Below, in pieces: positions 1-12,157 of a stretch of DNA of 64,000 nucleotides. The notes beneath the pieces are model-generated. The model did no database searches, was not told where the DNA came from, and saw only the letters and a list, made by a program, of their open reading frames with translations. This DNA is from Carya illinoinensis (lineage: Eukaryota > Streptophyta > Magnoliopsida > Fagales > Juglandaceae). Each line of letters starts with the position of its first letter. Position 1 is the first letter of the stretch. The position numbers and the translations under genes were made by a program. The stretch covers positions 11,529,501 through 11,593,500 of the forward strand of contig NC_056755.1 of assembly GCF_018687715.1 (NCBI RefSeq), given 5' to 3'.

Positions 1-289
1 TTTGGCAAATTCCATTATAATTAAGTTCGATAATGTTAATTATAACAATAAGTAAACCACCTTCCATGTTCAAAGTGTTCGATAAATATAGATATTAACC
101 TCTTCTTATTAATTTAAATTGTTGTGATAAGTAATGATTTTATATAATATCAGTAGAATGAGAATAAAAATTCTGAGTTTAAATCTTGATTATATATTTT
201 ATTTATTTAATTAAATATTCTAAATATTGTGCCCATTTATTAAATCGGAATCTAACCTATAAGTGAGAATAAATGTTAAGATAAATATA

Positions 290-480
290 AAAGAAGTGAA
301 ATAGCTACAAAGCGATTTCACGAAATACAAACTTATAAATTGACGTGATTTAATATAATATTGATTTACAATTAAAATAATTTTATAATCTAATGTATCA
401 CAATAAGTTACATCAATTTATAAATTTATTTTTATAAAATCTTGCATAGTTAAAGTATTTCTCTAATTATAAATATTAAA
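290..480. repeat. Palindromic MITE, family M3 copy
   Basis: The left arm has 'aaacttataaattgacgtga' and the right arm has 'acatcaatttataaatttat', which are close inverted complements. The same arrangement recurs near 1165-1350, 37580-37690 and 58000-58140. This is typical of a small non-autonomous DNA transposon. I could not fix a target-site duplication. Confidence 0.5.
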
Positions 481-1164
481 ATCTGCATCTTTTCTTTACC
501 CTATACTCCTCTACTAGATGACCAACTAGGGTGTTGGTTTTCGAAGTACTCTCCTGTAAAGCAAGTCTCATAGATCAGTCGTGATCACTTCGGGTCTAAT
601 TACCAACTGATGGGGTTTAGTGCATGGTAAAAGATTAACAAAAATAAAATAAAAATATCTTATAGATAATGATGAAGTTAGGGTGGAGTACACAGTTTCC
701 CAATGATGTAAGGTTTATTAATTATTTTTTCTGCTATAATAAAAAAATGCATACATATATATATTAAACTATTTTTTTTCCATTGAGATTTGGTTCATTT
801 GTTTAGGGTACTTTTACCAATCAAGTCTTATGAATGACATCCTCCAAAACCGGAGGTTGTAGGGTTTGATTAATTGAAAGAAAGAGTACTATGGTAGGTG
901 CAGTATAAAGATAGTGCATGTGAAAGACTAAAACCTAAGAGCCATCAAACATGGGTTGAACCTAGCTATACACACACACACACACGGTGGCCCTGCCACT
1001 GTATTTGAGTGGACACTGGTTGGACAGGCGCTCGCAGCCATGAGAAGAGCCCCAACAACACCTTTTCTCTTTAGCCAATGTCATATTATCTTTACTCCAT
1101 GCTCTGTGTCCTCTTGTCTTCCAAACTCTCGGGGCAGTTTCACGGTAAAAGAGTATCAATGGTT

Positions 1165-1350
1165 GTTTGAGAAATATTTTAACTATAAAATAATTATACA
1201 AAAATAATTTATAAGTCTTGATGTGGTATATCAAATTGTAAAGTTACTTTTATTATAAAATAAATCTAACGAACCTCACGTCAATTTATAAATTTAATTT
1301 TATGTAATCTTTTTATATCTGTAACATTTTAAGTATTTTTCACTGAATTT
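1165..1350. repeat. Palindromic MITE, family M3 copy
   Basis: The two arms contain 'ataatttataagtcttgatg' and 'cacgtcaatttataaattta', matching the inverted arms of the copy at 290-480. The borders are approximate. Confidence 0.45.
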
Positions 1351-1819
1351 GAGAAAATTTGTATTCATTGGTGCAAACCCAATGAAAATAGCATGGTGTT
1401 TTGGCATTTCTGATTAAAAAAGTACCTCTTTCTGTCTTCTTTATCGTCTCAATTTGACACACCAACTCACATTAAAAACACCTCCATTCTTTCTCTCTTA
1501 GATTTTATTAATTTCTATTTGTTAAACTTTCTATTATCAATTGTGATAAAGTCTATAATGAATAATTGGAGAGGACATAATATATGTGGAGGTCCAAGTG
1601 GATCTAGGCCATTAGCCAGCCTCGCGGCCCATCTCAGTGAACAAGCTCTAATCCATTTCGGGAGCTCGGCCCGTTTTCAATACCGACGAGATAACCATCT
1701 GAAAGTAACATTGGATAAAAGCGGTTATCATTTGAATTAAAGTCTCTTTTTATTATAAAATATATTTAATAAATAATCTTAAGTCACACAAATTTATAAT
1801 TTATTTATAAAAGTTTTAT

Positions 1820-2680
1820 TAGGCCTGTTCACCCGACCCGGAAAGCAACATCCCGACCCGACCCAACCCGAAAAATACAACCTTCCGATGAAGGGGGCTT
1901 CCGAACCGGTGAGCTTAACATATTAACTGAACTGGAAAATTTTGGAAATTAACCGATTAACCGGGAAAAACTCAGAAATAGAAGAAGAAGAAGGAAAGAC
2001 TACTCGGGTTCTCTAGATCCGAAGCGAAAGCAATCCACTCGCCATCCGGTGACCAACTACACATCGTATCTCTCCAGGGACCCTCTATTAGCCTGTAGAT
2101 CGCACGTCGATCTCCTTCATCGGAGTATATAATGTACAGGTTCTTGGAACCTATACAACCCAAACAGAACACAATCCATTTGTTGTCGTTGGCTCAAGCA
2201 TCATTTGGGGGGCTTTTTTTTAAGAACCTATACAGAAATGAAAGTCAAAGCCAAAAATAGAGGCCAGTTTCAGAATGAAAGATATAATAGAGGGAGGAAA
2301 CACAAATCAACCGAACAGAACACAAGTAGAACAAAAAGCAGAGGAAATAATGGAGTAGAGAAAAAAGAAGCTCTCTCACTTACTTATGAAAGAACAAATC
2401 TTGCTTGAAAAAATTTGCTCGCCGGCGAGTAGGGCAGGAAGGTTAGAAGTGCTAATAGACAAAGAGAGAGACGAGAGAGTGTCTGTGCTTGGAGAGTGGA
2501 ACTAGGAAGAAATGAAATTAAAGAAAATGACGTTTTAGTCGCACATATTGGTTAACGAGTATTAACTGAATTATTTTGGATAATAATCGACAGACTTCTG
2601 TTCCTCACCCGTTTTAATCGGTTCGGTTCATTTGAAAAATTCGGGCCGGGTCAGGTATGCAGTTTAAATTTACAGCCCTA
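1820..2680. mobile_element. Non-autonomous hAT element with captured host sequence (Pack-hAT type)
   Basis: The left end starts TAGGCCTGT and the right end finishes ACAGCCCTA, an inverted match of 8 of 9 bases. The 8 bp just outside are agttttat (1812-1819) and agtcttat (2681-2688), 7 of 8 identical, which is the duplication length that hAT transposases make. Subterminal DNA is rich in CCCGACC-type motifs on the left and GGGCCGGGTC on the right, as in many plant hAT elements. The 861-bp interior has no transposase but carries a recognisable piece of a host gene at about 2005-2145. It appears to be inserted in or next to an M3 MITE half copy. Confidence 0.7.
2005..2145 (-). pseudogene. Captured fragment of a TolB/DPP6-N beta-propeller-like gene
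   Basis: Read on the minus strand, about 45 residues match the repeat style of plant 'DPP6 N-terminal domain-like' (TolB/WD40-like) proteins: an NLYIIYSDEGD segment, then GPWRDTMCSWSPDGEWIAFA and SDLENP. The W-SPDGEWIAFAS signature is characteristic of this beta-propeller family. The fragment has no start of its own and runs into a poly-phenylalanine artefact from a GAA repeat (about 1980-1995). It therefore looks like a captured exon piece and not a working gene. Family recognition is from memory of the motif. Confidence 0.6.
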
Positions 2681-3689
2681 AGTCTTATATTAACCTACCA
2701 CATATCTTATTTGAAGAGTCTTAGCATAAGTGAAAATGCAAAGATAAAGGAGGGGGAAAAAAAATGACATTCACTTAGAAAAAGACAAGGGATAAACTGG
2801 TAATTAACCTGGTGGCTGCTTTTGATAATTTATTTTCTAAATTTTTTTATACATTTATTTATTTATTTTTAAAAGTGGTATACATTTCAGTAACAATTAT
2901 GTGCACTTGGTCAATTCAGGGGTCCCTGTTGGGCCCATGTTCCATAGTTCTTCCTAATAATTCAAAATATAGTAAAGCAAACCAATCGAGCATGTAGGAC
3001 CCTCAGATGCACCCACCAACATCGAGATCCAAATCATATTTACAATCTCCTCGCGCGTTAAGGAACGTTTGGGTAACTAGACACTTCTTCTCAAATATTT
3101 TTTAATTATATTTTTAATTTTTTTTAATTTCAAATTTTCAATTTTTATATCTAACTATTATCTATTTACTATAGTTTTTTAAAATTCTAAATTAACACAA
3201 AATTTAATGTAATTTTTTCAAATTTCAAAATAAAAATATTATACTTTATAATATTTTTATTTAATATTTTCTCTTTTTTTATAAAAATTTAATCAAAAAA
3301 TTTAATTTAAAATATTTTATTATTATTTATAAAATGATAAAATATTCCAAATATAAAATGGAGGCCAATGTGACACTCTTCAATATCCTTTCTACAAATC
3401 AATATTTTTATTTTTTATATAAATAATATATTAATAATGGTAAACGAAAAAGACAGACGGGTTTTAAAAGAGACATTTGGACAGAGCGGCCTTTAATTAT
3501 TGTTTAATTAGTTATTGGCTTATTCTTTTAGTTGATACACTTCTGTCCTATCATTTTCATTACGTAGTTAAGCTTAATATTAATTATTAATTAATGAAAA
3601 TGACTAATAAAGAATTTTCCGAATCCTAAGCATATCTTCAAATGATCCTTATAATGATGATTCTTTCAAATTTTTATCAAAATTTAAGG

Positions 3690-3890
3690 TCTCCTTTGTA
3701 TAGACACTTCAATTAGATAAAATATTTTTATTTAAAATTAAATAAAATATTTATTATAATATAATTTTTTAATATTAATTTTATTTTAAAATTTGAAAAA
3801 GTTGAATTATTTATAATATTTTATGTGTAAATTTTAAAAAATTATAATAATTATATAAAATGAGATGAGATGAAATGAAAGGAAATACGT
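3690..3890. repeat. MITE, family M1 copy (gagatgagatga)
   Basis: The core 'aataaaatatttattataat', then 'ttttttaatattaatttt', then 'ttgaattatttataatattt', ends in 'aaatgagatgagatgaaatg'. The same ordered core occurs in at least five other places (5385-5790, 28925-29135, 55978-56165, 56748-56960, 59085-59300). Borders are approximate. Confidence 0.6.
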
Positions 3891-5029
3891 AAGTCTTACT
3901 GTATTTAAAATAATATTATATTTCTCATTTTTTGTATCTATCTTCTAGTACTACTTATTTTCAAGTTTGAAAACATCAAATTTACATAAAAACTCAAAGA
4001 GAATCAAAATATTAGGTCTCAAAATTAATGAGTAGAGTTTTTTTCTTTTTTTTTAAACTGGGAAGCATATGGAAGGAATAAAGGTGATTATATATCTAGT
4101 TTGAATATAATTTTACTTAACATTTCACGCACCATGTATTACATATTTTTTCTTTTTTTTTTTCTTTTTTTAGTAAATATATAATATATAGATGATGAGT
4201 AAAATAAGTATTCAATTAGTTTAGTAAAAATAAAATTAAAATAATATAAATTAAAATTAAAATATATATAATATATAATGTGAGACGGTAAATAACAAAG
4301 CCAATAGCTCCCACCTCGTTCATGTGAGACACCTGAGGCCACGTATAGATCCATGTACAAATGTCTGTGGTGATGAGTTTATAAAGGGATGACCTCATCA
4401 TGCATCATGTTGGCTGCATGAAAAACACAACGTACAATCTCTTTTTCCGAGTCGTTGGAGGGATGTTTGAGCTGTGCAGTGTATAAATATTGTGTAGTTT
4501 AAAAAAAATATATATGAAATATATATTAAAAAAATTAATTTTTAAATATTAGATATCATTTTAAAAAAAAAAATAGATAATATTTATATAATACACGACT
4601 GTATCTAATATCGTCTATTATTATTGCAGCCTCTGCTTGCTCATTGAGTCATTAATATACATACATGATAAGAGAGAGAAAGAGGAAGGTGTCAACACTC
4701 TGCATAAAATTAAAGCTAAATTTTTATGTACACCAGGTGTTTGGTCGAAGATTCAGAGGAGCAAGGTATTTTGATTTTAGTGAGCTGCAATAATTGGTGT
4801 TTCCTACCACCTTAAAAGCAGAGATAGAGGAGAGGGGCCCCCGCTGATGGCTCTATAAACGACACTACTACAGTCCCTCGTCCCATCGATTCCGATTTTC
4901 CACTGCATATTTTATGGGCAAAACTGAAGGCAGGCACATCATGCACTCATCAGACATATCATTGGGTGGCAATTACATGGTCTGCGTCATCAAATTTATA
5001 TATATACATATATATATATATATACAAAT

Positions 5030-5205
5030 TAACGAATGATGTTACTCATTATTTTTTTATTATTTTTTAATTATATAACGTGATATTAAATAATTAAAAA
5101 TTATTTATTATATTTCACATGTACACTTATCATTTAATGCCATATCATAATAAAATAAGAAAATGATAAAAAAATAATGATAAATAGATTTTTTTATATT
5201 TCAAT
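5030..5205. repeat. Palindromic MITE, family M4 copy
   Basis: The left arm reads 'gatgttactcattatttttt' and the right arm has 'aaaataatgataaatagatt'. The centre has 'attatttattatatttcaca'. The same plan is clearest in the copy at 9355-9540. Confidence 0.45.
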
Positions 5206-5384
5206 ACATGGTATTTTACCTTTTCTTAGAGATTGAGGAAAAGAAATAATTTTCATTTGGATACTGAGGTGATTTTAGATGATTTGAGTTGACATGTAAA
5301 TAATAGTATTTTGTAAGTTTTATTAAAATATATTTAAAAATAAATCGGTTGAGATGTGTGTTTGAATGTAAATAATAATCATCT

Positions 5385-5790
5385 GCCTTGTTTGATTATA
5401 TATATGAAATGAGATAAAAGTTAAAAGTTAAATAAAATATTGTTAAAATATAATTTTTTAATATTATTTTTGTTCAAGTAGCTCTATAGCCACAGACGTG
5501 CCAAATGCAAAAAAATTTGTTTTTTTAATGTATTTTTTAAATATTTTTGAATATTTAAAAAAATAAAAAAGTCACAATATTATTAAAAAACACTACTTTA
5601 ATCACTTTAAAAAAATGGAGTTGTTAAGATCTCCAGTCTGGATTCCCATTTGTGGGACTAACATTTCTCTTTTTGTTGGAATTTAAAAAAGATTGAATTG
5701 TTTATTATATTTTATATAGAGTTTGAGAAAGTAATAATAATTATATAAAATTAGATCAGATGAAATGATTTGAACCATATTGCTTCTTGA
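5385..5790. repeat. MITE family M1 copy split by a nested insertion
   Basis: The left half (about 5385-5474) and right half (about 5670-5790) together give the normal M1 order: 'gttaaataaaatattgttaa', 'ttttttaatattattttt', then 'ttgaattgtttattatattt' and a 'gatcagatgaaatga' end. The 195-bp segment between them is foreign to every other M1 copy in the window. Confidence 0.55.
5475..5669. mobile_element. Small nested element with 8-bp target duplication
   Basis: The segment is flanked on both sides by tttttgtt (5467-5474 and 5670-5677), a perfect 8-bp direct repeat, and it interrupts an M1 MITE. It starts caagtagctctatagcc and ends gactaacatttctc. No clear terminal inverted repeat is visible, so its class is uncertain. 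The 8-bp duplication would fit hAT-type transposition. Confidence 0.5.
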
Positions 5791-5831
5791 CTGTGTTAGA
5801 ATAGCTAGCTAGCTAGCTGTTGTGACTCTTT

Positions 5832-8354
5832 TTTTATTTTTTTTTTTAAGAAAGAACAATTTCATTAGTCAAGAAAAAGTTATTACAAACATCTATCAAA
5901 CTAGATGACTTGAGAAAGAAAATCTGAAAAATAATCCCCCACCACATTTCAAGTGTGTCAACATTCTAAGCATGCCTAGCTAGTCTATGAACCACCTCAT
6001 TGCCTAACCTACTAACATGCTAGAATTTGTGTTCATGAAACAAAACCAACAGCTTCCTTATTTCTATCATTAAAATATCAAGTCTTAATGAAAGCCCAAC
6101 ATCATCTTGAAGATCCTGAATAAAAAATAAGCAATCACTTTCAACAATAATCTTCTGAATTCTCATGTTAGCACATAGTCAAAGGCCTCTGAAAATTGCT
6201 AACAATTCAATATCTTCACCTCTACAACCTCATTCTCGACTTTGCTTGCTGCCATGATGATCTGCCCATTTTCATCTCTTAAAACAACCCCAATACCTAC
6301 TTTATGCAAATCACAAAACATGGCTCTATCTACATTTAGTTTTAGAAAACCTAGTTCAGGAAGCTTCTAGCTACAGAAATTTTTTAACCCACTACCAATA
6401 GCCTTTTGAATTGCAGCAAACTCTTGCTTTTAAGGATAAAGCATGATCAACAACTTATCGAGGCTCAATGAGAATCTACTCATTCACTAACTTGTTTCTC
6501 CTAAACCAAAATCCCTAAGCTAACAGAAAGAGCACAACCATCTCTTCATCTCTTCCAAGTTCATGTATTCTCATGGCCATATCCATTACCGACATCTCCC
6601 CTTCTATCTCACTAATCATAGGAAATATGCTACTCTAGTATTTATGAATGTAAGAGTAATACAATAAAGCATGAGACAGAGCTTCAACACTTGCATTGCA
6701 GAAATAACAAGTATCTTGAATCAGAACCTTCCTTTTTTTAATATTGGACAAAGTAGGGAGAATTTATTTACATGCTTTCCAAGCTAAAATCTTAACTTTA
6801 TGTGGGATCCTCATCTTCCAAATAGTTTTTCTTTTGCCTTGTAGCAGAAGAACACAACCCAACATTGGCTTGCTGCTATCTAATCATTCTATATAGTATA
6901 TGCACTTCTCACACTAAAAAGACCAATCCTTTCATGTGCCCAAATCCACCTATATGGTTGTCCATCTAGAGCAATAATAATCTTTAGAATGTCATAGGCA
7001 ACTTTTGGATTGAAGAGAGTTCTAACCTTGTCCACATTCCACCATCTTGTATTACTATCAATAATAGTATCAGACCATAGCTTTGTAATTTTACCATTAC
7101 CAATCCACCACAACATCATTTGAGAAGCCATTTCTTTGTTGTCCATAATCCTCTCCATATGAACGAGGGATTATGGCCCAACCTAGAATCAAAGAATGAA
7201 ACTTGTGGGAAGTATTTAGCCTTAGACATTTTATGAAGCAAAGAGTTTTCAGCCTGCAAGATCCTCCATCCTTGTTTAGCTAGAAGAGACATATTAAACA
7301 TATGCAAATCCTTAAATATCAATCATCCTTTAGCCTTTGTTTCATACATCCTCTCCCAACAAGTCCAATGAATCCTCCTCTCATTCTTTTTCTGACCCCA
7401 ACAAAAACTTACCATCATAGCCTCTAGCTCTTTACAAAAATTCATTGGAAAAAAAAAAAAAAAAAAAACAACTCATTGAATAGGTAAGGATAGAGAGGGC
7501 TACAACTTTTATCAAAATTTCCTTGCCCCCTTGTGACAAAAGTTGTTCTTTCTAGCTTTGTAATTTGTACCACACTTTCTGTTTAATATTTGCAAAAACC
7601 CTTCTTTTTAATCTACCAATCATAACTAAAAGGCCTAGATACTTTTCTTTTCATGTTGTTGAGCATTAGAGATCCCCCCATCCGCAAAATACTTTTCCTC
7701 ACTTCTACATAAACATTACTAGAGAAAACCAAAGAAGTTTCTCTTTATTTATCTTCTGTCTTAATGCATTTTTATAGGTATCCAATAGCCTTTGAACCAC
7801 TCTATTCTAATCAACATCTGCCTTACAAAAAATCAAACTATCATTACAAATAACAGATAATTAATCTAAGGAGCTCTTCTACAGACTTAAATGCCTTTCA
7901 ACTCTTTATCTATCTCAGCCTTCTTCAATAAAGAAATCAAGCCCTCTGTACATAACAAAAACAAATAAGGGGAGAGAGTATCTCCTTGTCTCAAGCCCCT
8001 ACTAGGAACAATTGGTCACTTTGGCTTACCATTACTCAACACAGAGAAAGTCACAGTGGTCACTCATTTCATAATCATATCAACCAATTTTTTTCTCAAA
8101 TCCCAGCTTAGTCATAACAGTTTCTAGGAAATACCATTCAACATGGTTATAAGGTTTACTCATATCTAATTTAAGAGACGTATAGTCTTGTTTACCACAT
8201 TTCTTATATTTCAAACAATGAATTAATTCATAAACAATAAGAACATTGTATGTGATAAGACAATTAGATACAAAAGCACTTTAAGATTCTGAAATTATGG
8301 CAGGAATTAGCACTCTCTTCAATCTATTAGCAAGCATCTTTGAAGTCAGTTTAC
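5832..8354 (-). mobile_element. 5'-truncated LINE (L1-type) pseudo-copy, complete 3' end
   Basis: On the minus strand the remains of a LINE ORF2 run from the reverse transcriptase core to a poly(A) tail (poly-T at about 5830-5849). Visible parts are an RT motif LKLDMSKPYN near 8175, a '[13 protein letters not shown]' motif near 7990, the connection domain at 7322-7116 (GWRILQ, FIWRGL) and a segment at 7158-6889 with WIGNG and a degenerate F-x-VRSAY motif. Many stops and frameshifts kill it. The 10-bp sequence gtgactcttt is present at both edges (5822-5831 and 8355-8364), so both borders and the 5' truncation point are well defined. Confidence 0.8.
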
Positions 8355-8689
8355 GTGACTCTTTGATTGTGTTTCTTTTGTTGTTCTCCTTCGATGTCGT
8401 TATCAACGTAGGAATTGAAAATTGAATCTCTATGGCAAAACCTAACGGTCTTTCTACCTCAAGCAGCTTTTACTAAAAACTATAGACTAGGTTTAATTAT
8501 TAGTTTATTTGCCTTCTGCTCAAAATTGAATATACCACATTATAAAACTGTATCACTTGGATTCGTTAATAACTATAAAGGCAACTAGCATTCATTACGA
8601 GGAAACTTTTATTCTCTTATCAAATCCTTAATTAATTACTCGCGTTTCTTGCATTTATTGCAAATCCATGTCGATTATTGATATATATA

Positions 8690-8889
8690 TATATATATAT
8701 ATATGAATAATATTATTTATCATTTATTTTTTATTATTTTTTTATTATTTTATGATATAATCGTAAATGATTAGAGGTTATTTATTATATTTTATTTATA
8801 AATTTATATGATACCATGTTACGAGATGGTAAGAGAATAATTAAAAAAAGAATGACGAATAGATGAGAGAGAGAGAGAGAGAGAGAGAG
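8690..8889. repeat. Palindromic MITE family M4 copy followed by (GA)n
   Basis: AT-rich arms ('tatcatttattttttattat' and 'agaatgacgaatagatgaga') resemble the M4 copies. A (GA)n tract fills about 8864-8889. Borders are approximate. Confidence 0.4.
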
Positions 8890-9354
8890 GTGGTTTGGGC
8901 TTAAAAGACCTGCATCGAACACATGAACTCCTCGAACTCAACATCCACTTTCTTCCATTGAGCTTTGAATGGGAAGAAAGAGGGTAGAAGCCTGGATCAA
9001 TGTAATTATTGTTCAAAGTTGTTGAAACAAATTGATTGGGCTTAGTAGGAGTTAAACCCGGAGCCCAATGGACTATGAGGCTAGATTCTTCTTTTGGTTT
9101 GGGAATTATGGTTCGTTAGAACAGAATCGGAACTGGCTCCAACATTTGGACCTCTGCTTCGACATGGACCGGAGCCAGAATAAAATATTGACAGCGGATA
9201 ATCTATTAGATTAGCTTTTACTTTTTTAAATATTAAATTTGAGAGGATATTCCAATAAATTTTAAGTTTAGGTTATATTTTCGGTTATGATTTTGTATTG
9301 CGTTAGCTTCAACGATTTATTGGCTTTTACTTGCCCCCAACATAAGTCATATAA

Positions 9355-9540
9355 CAGATCTATTCATTATCTATTTTCTCATTATTCTATGATGTGGTAT
9401 TATATGATTGGAGATGATGATCTGACAATAGATGATTAGTTCACAAGTGAAATATAATAAATAATCTCTAATTATCTAATATCACATCATGAGATGATGA
9501 GAATTAAAATGATGAGTAGCATTACTCTAAATCATAAAAG
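9355..9540. repeat. Palindromic MITE, family M4, best copy
   Basis: The left arm (cattatctattttctcatta, then ctatgatgtggtattatatg, attggagatgat) pairs with a right arm (aataatctctaattatctaa, tatcacatcatgagatgatg, atgatgagtagcatt). The element is a long imperfect hairpin, as expected for a MITE with extended inverted repeats. Confidence 0.55.
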
Positions 9541-12017
9541 GTATGACTCGTATGAAAAAAATGTACTTTTTCATGATAGGCTTAATTTTGTTTTAGGACT
9601 CCATGCCCTAAATTTATATTTAACATTAGTCATTGTAAATTCTACTCTACACTATATCAATGGTGATCATAAAAGGCCCAAAAGTCCTTTCTAGAGGTTT
9701 GGGACGGAGTGATCTCCTATCTCTATTGCTTTTCCTTGTATGTTTAGAAGAATTAAGAACTTCATTGAGAAGGAGGCTAAGCAAGAGAGGTAACAATATC
9801 ACAAGAAACTCGCTTTCCTTTATATAATACATGAGCTTTGGAAACAGACGAGTTTTCGACTTTGGTAGAACCTTCAAGCAGGAAGTTGCGAGATGGGGAT
9901 AAAAGTTGTAGCTCGAGCAATTCTCACTTATGAAATCCTTCATATTAAATACTAGGGCGTGACGGCTTGCTTTTGGTAGGGCACCCAAATAGATGATGTT
10001 CAAAAATTAATGCATTGAGTTAGCTTGGAGAAGATGTATCTTTCCTATATATATAGGAAAGTATATAATAATTTTTGGGCGAGCTATATTAACTAAACGT
10101 TTAACATTTAAAATTCTGCATTCACATTCTTAAAACTATTAAATTGAGAGAATTTTTCTTTAAATTACTCGAGTTGCACTTTCAAGCTGCGAGAAACTTC
10201 TTACCTAGAACATGTAAGCTCTTAGAATTAATCACAACTTTGATTTTGCAATGATGAAGAAAATAGTTCTACATACGTTATATTCATGGTCACAAGATGA
10301 AATCTGAGGTTGTGTGAACAGTAATAAACAAATATTAAAATTCTGGCCTCCATCCATGTAAATCAAGCCTGTGAAAAGCATCCATGTTAGTATCATAACT
10401 CTATATATAATTGAGGACATTCAACTTCTGTGGGAAAGTTTGCGCTCCAATGGATTGATCCGTGTTTGAAGAGAAGACAATGAGTAGGCGCACGAGTTGG
10501 GTAGCCTTTGCAAAATCTGTGGGATCATGTGATGATTTGATGGCATTATGCATCCACCCTTTATTTACCAAAATGTATTTGTGGATTAGATGGTGTAAAT
10601 TGGATGGAATGAATGGAAGCCTTCCATTTAAAAATAAAAAATAAAAAATAAAAAAAGAGGATTGGCATGAATGAATAAAAGCAGGATATAAATTATTATT
10701 CTCACAACATGAATGCCACGACCTTAAAAGTAGAAAGCAACAAGAATGGGAGAAACAAGATGCTGTCTCTATTTTTGGGTAAATGCTAATTTATATTAAA
10801 TATAGAGAAGATTACAAAGAATGGGATTAATTCCTACTTTGTGGAGGAGCAACCCCAAGTAAATCGGTACAAGAGGAAAAAGACACTGCAATGTCTAGAC
10901 CAGACAAAAAACAGGACATTAGTTTGACAGAAAAGGGATATCGAGGCTCCTTTCCTTCCTTAGATACCGTTTATGTTGGGTAAATGTTATGTACTATTAT
11001 TGAAAAAGAATCTAGTTTATTATTAAAAAATTATTTTTTTAATATATATTTCATATTTACACACGACTTTTAAAATAAATATTTTGTACTTACATACTTT
11101 ATAATTATAAATATCATTTATTTAAAAGATTAAGGGCAAGCAAAGGTTAATTGCCGGGGAGGTTCTTGCATCCCTTCTTGTTCCCCAATTCTTTATACGG
11201 CCTAAAGATGGAAGAAAGGGCACTTTGGCATCCAAGCATTTCAAGGATATGATTAAAGTTGAAATAGGTAAATCCTGATTAGGGTGCTTTTGCCCTTTCC
11301 CTTTATCTTTATTTGGGAAAAGACAAATGACAAGCAAAAGCGTTTGACGGGCAGCTCATTTTAAGTCTATGGCATCCATAAAAAATTACAGCCACATTTG
11401 AGATAGATTAGCCTTCCCTGCCAATCCACCTATGTTCATACCCCCACATCCATAAACGTGTGTCATCTGCTTATCTCATACCCCCTTTCTCAATCTCTTC
11501 TTCCAATTTCATGTTTTTTGAACAAATTTGTTAGAAAAATCTTCTTGTTGGGCTTTTCTGCTTAGGTAATCCGGATCTCTGTACTCATCAAACAATGAAC
11601 TTCAACAAAGTGGCGGTTCTGTTCTGTTCTGTTCACCCAGATTCCATGACATGGGTGGCTTCTCTCCCAAACTGAATTAAGATTAAAGAACATTATACTG
11701 AAATATTCAATCAAGGCTCATCAAGATTTTAAAATAAACAGGTTAATGAAATAAAACCAAGAACATTATATCCAGACAATCAATGAATTCATGATCTTTT
11801 GATGGAAAACAAAAAAGAATTGTGGCCTTACTGCACATCCGAGTCCCACTCTCCCTGTCCCATTACCACTGCAAATTGGTGTTGAAACCTGGCAAAATGT
11901 AGTACTGTTAGCTGTCACAAATCACAATTACCAAAAGGCATTTGCTACTACTTTTTACTCTTTTTTTTTTCTTTTCCTTTTCTGGTGCAGGAATTAGAAA
12001 AGGAAAAAACTCTGAAT
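9541..12017. other. Region without a recognised gene
   Basis: A 118-codon minus-strand open frame (10003-9647) has no domain I recognise and I do not call it a gene. Segment 10765-10985 resembles the 3' tail of a LINE on the minus strand. Segment 11340-11990 has near-normal base composition. If the 12018-20401 element inserted where it appears to have done, this segment was once closer to the DUF630/632 gene and could include part of its old promoter. Confidence 0.4.
10765..10985 (-). mobile_element. LINE-type 3' tail fragment
   Basis: On the minus strand the sequence ends '...taaattagcatttacccaaaaa', in the style of other LINE 3' ends in this window such as 13488-13800 and 35040-35112. No coding part is kept. 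Confidence 0.3.
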
Positions 12018-12061
12018 GCAGGCGCGTAGCGGACGAAATTGCGCACTAACGCTGACGTGGC
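12018..12061 (+). repeat. Left terminal inverted repeat of the MULE
   Basis: The sequence begins GCAGGCGCGTAGCGGACG and ends GCTGACGTGGC. It pairs with 20358-20401 in inverted orientation, 35 of 44 matches with no gaps. The repeat stops abruptly inward of the TGGC. Confidence 0.75.
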
Positions 12062-12157
12062 TAAATGAAACGGGGCGTTTAAGGTCTTTTAAAACTGTTC
12101 GGATTAAATGAAACGGGCCCGTTTCATTGAAGCGGGAAGATGAAAATGGATTTCACC

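Larger units (their letters stand above)
1..1819. other. AT-rich intergenic DNA with MITE copies
   Basis: I see no gene here. The stretch is AT-rich. It contains two copies (about 290-480 and 1165-1350) and one half copy (about 1738-1819) of a short palindromic repeat whose arms carry 'ataaatttataaattgatgt' or its complement. A short (AC)n tract lies near 969-984. The small open frames have no recognisable domain. Confidence 0.6.
2681..5384. other. AT-rich intergenic DNA, several MITEs, no gene seen
   Basis: There are no supported coding exons. I see an M1-type MITE at about 3690-3890 and an M4-type MITE at about 5030-5205, plus (TA)n tracts. The segment at about 4790-4990 has normal base composition and includes a 'gctctataaacg' TATA-like string. 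It may be low-copy promoter-like DNA, but I can attach no gene to it. Confidence 0.5.

Noticed and set aside
4640..4990. Possible microRNA gene
   Set aside because: The segment looks low-copy, but I found no long hairpin arm pairing and no known microRNA sequence.
9647..10003. A 118-codon minus-strand open frame
   Set aside because: No domain or sensible composition for a known family, and no start or splice context that would support it. Probably chance.
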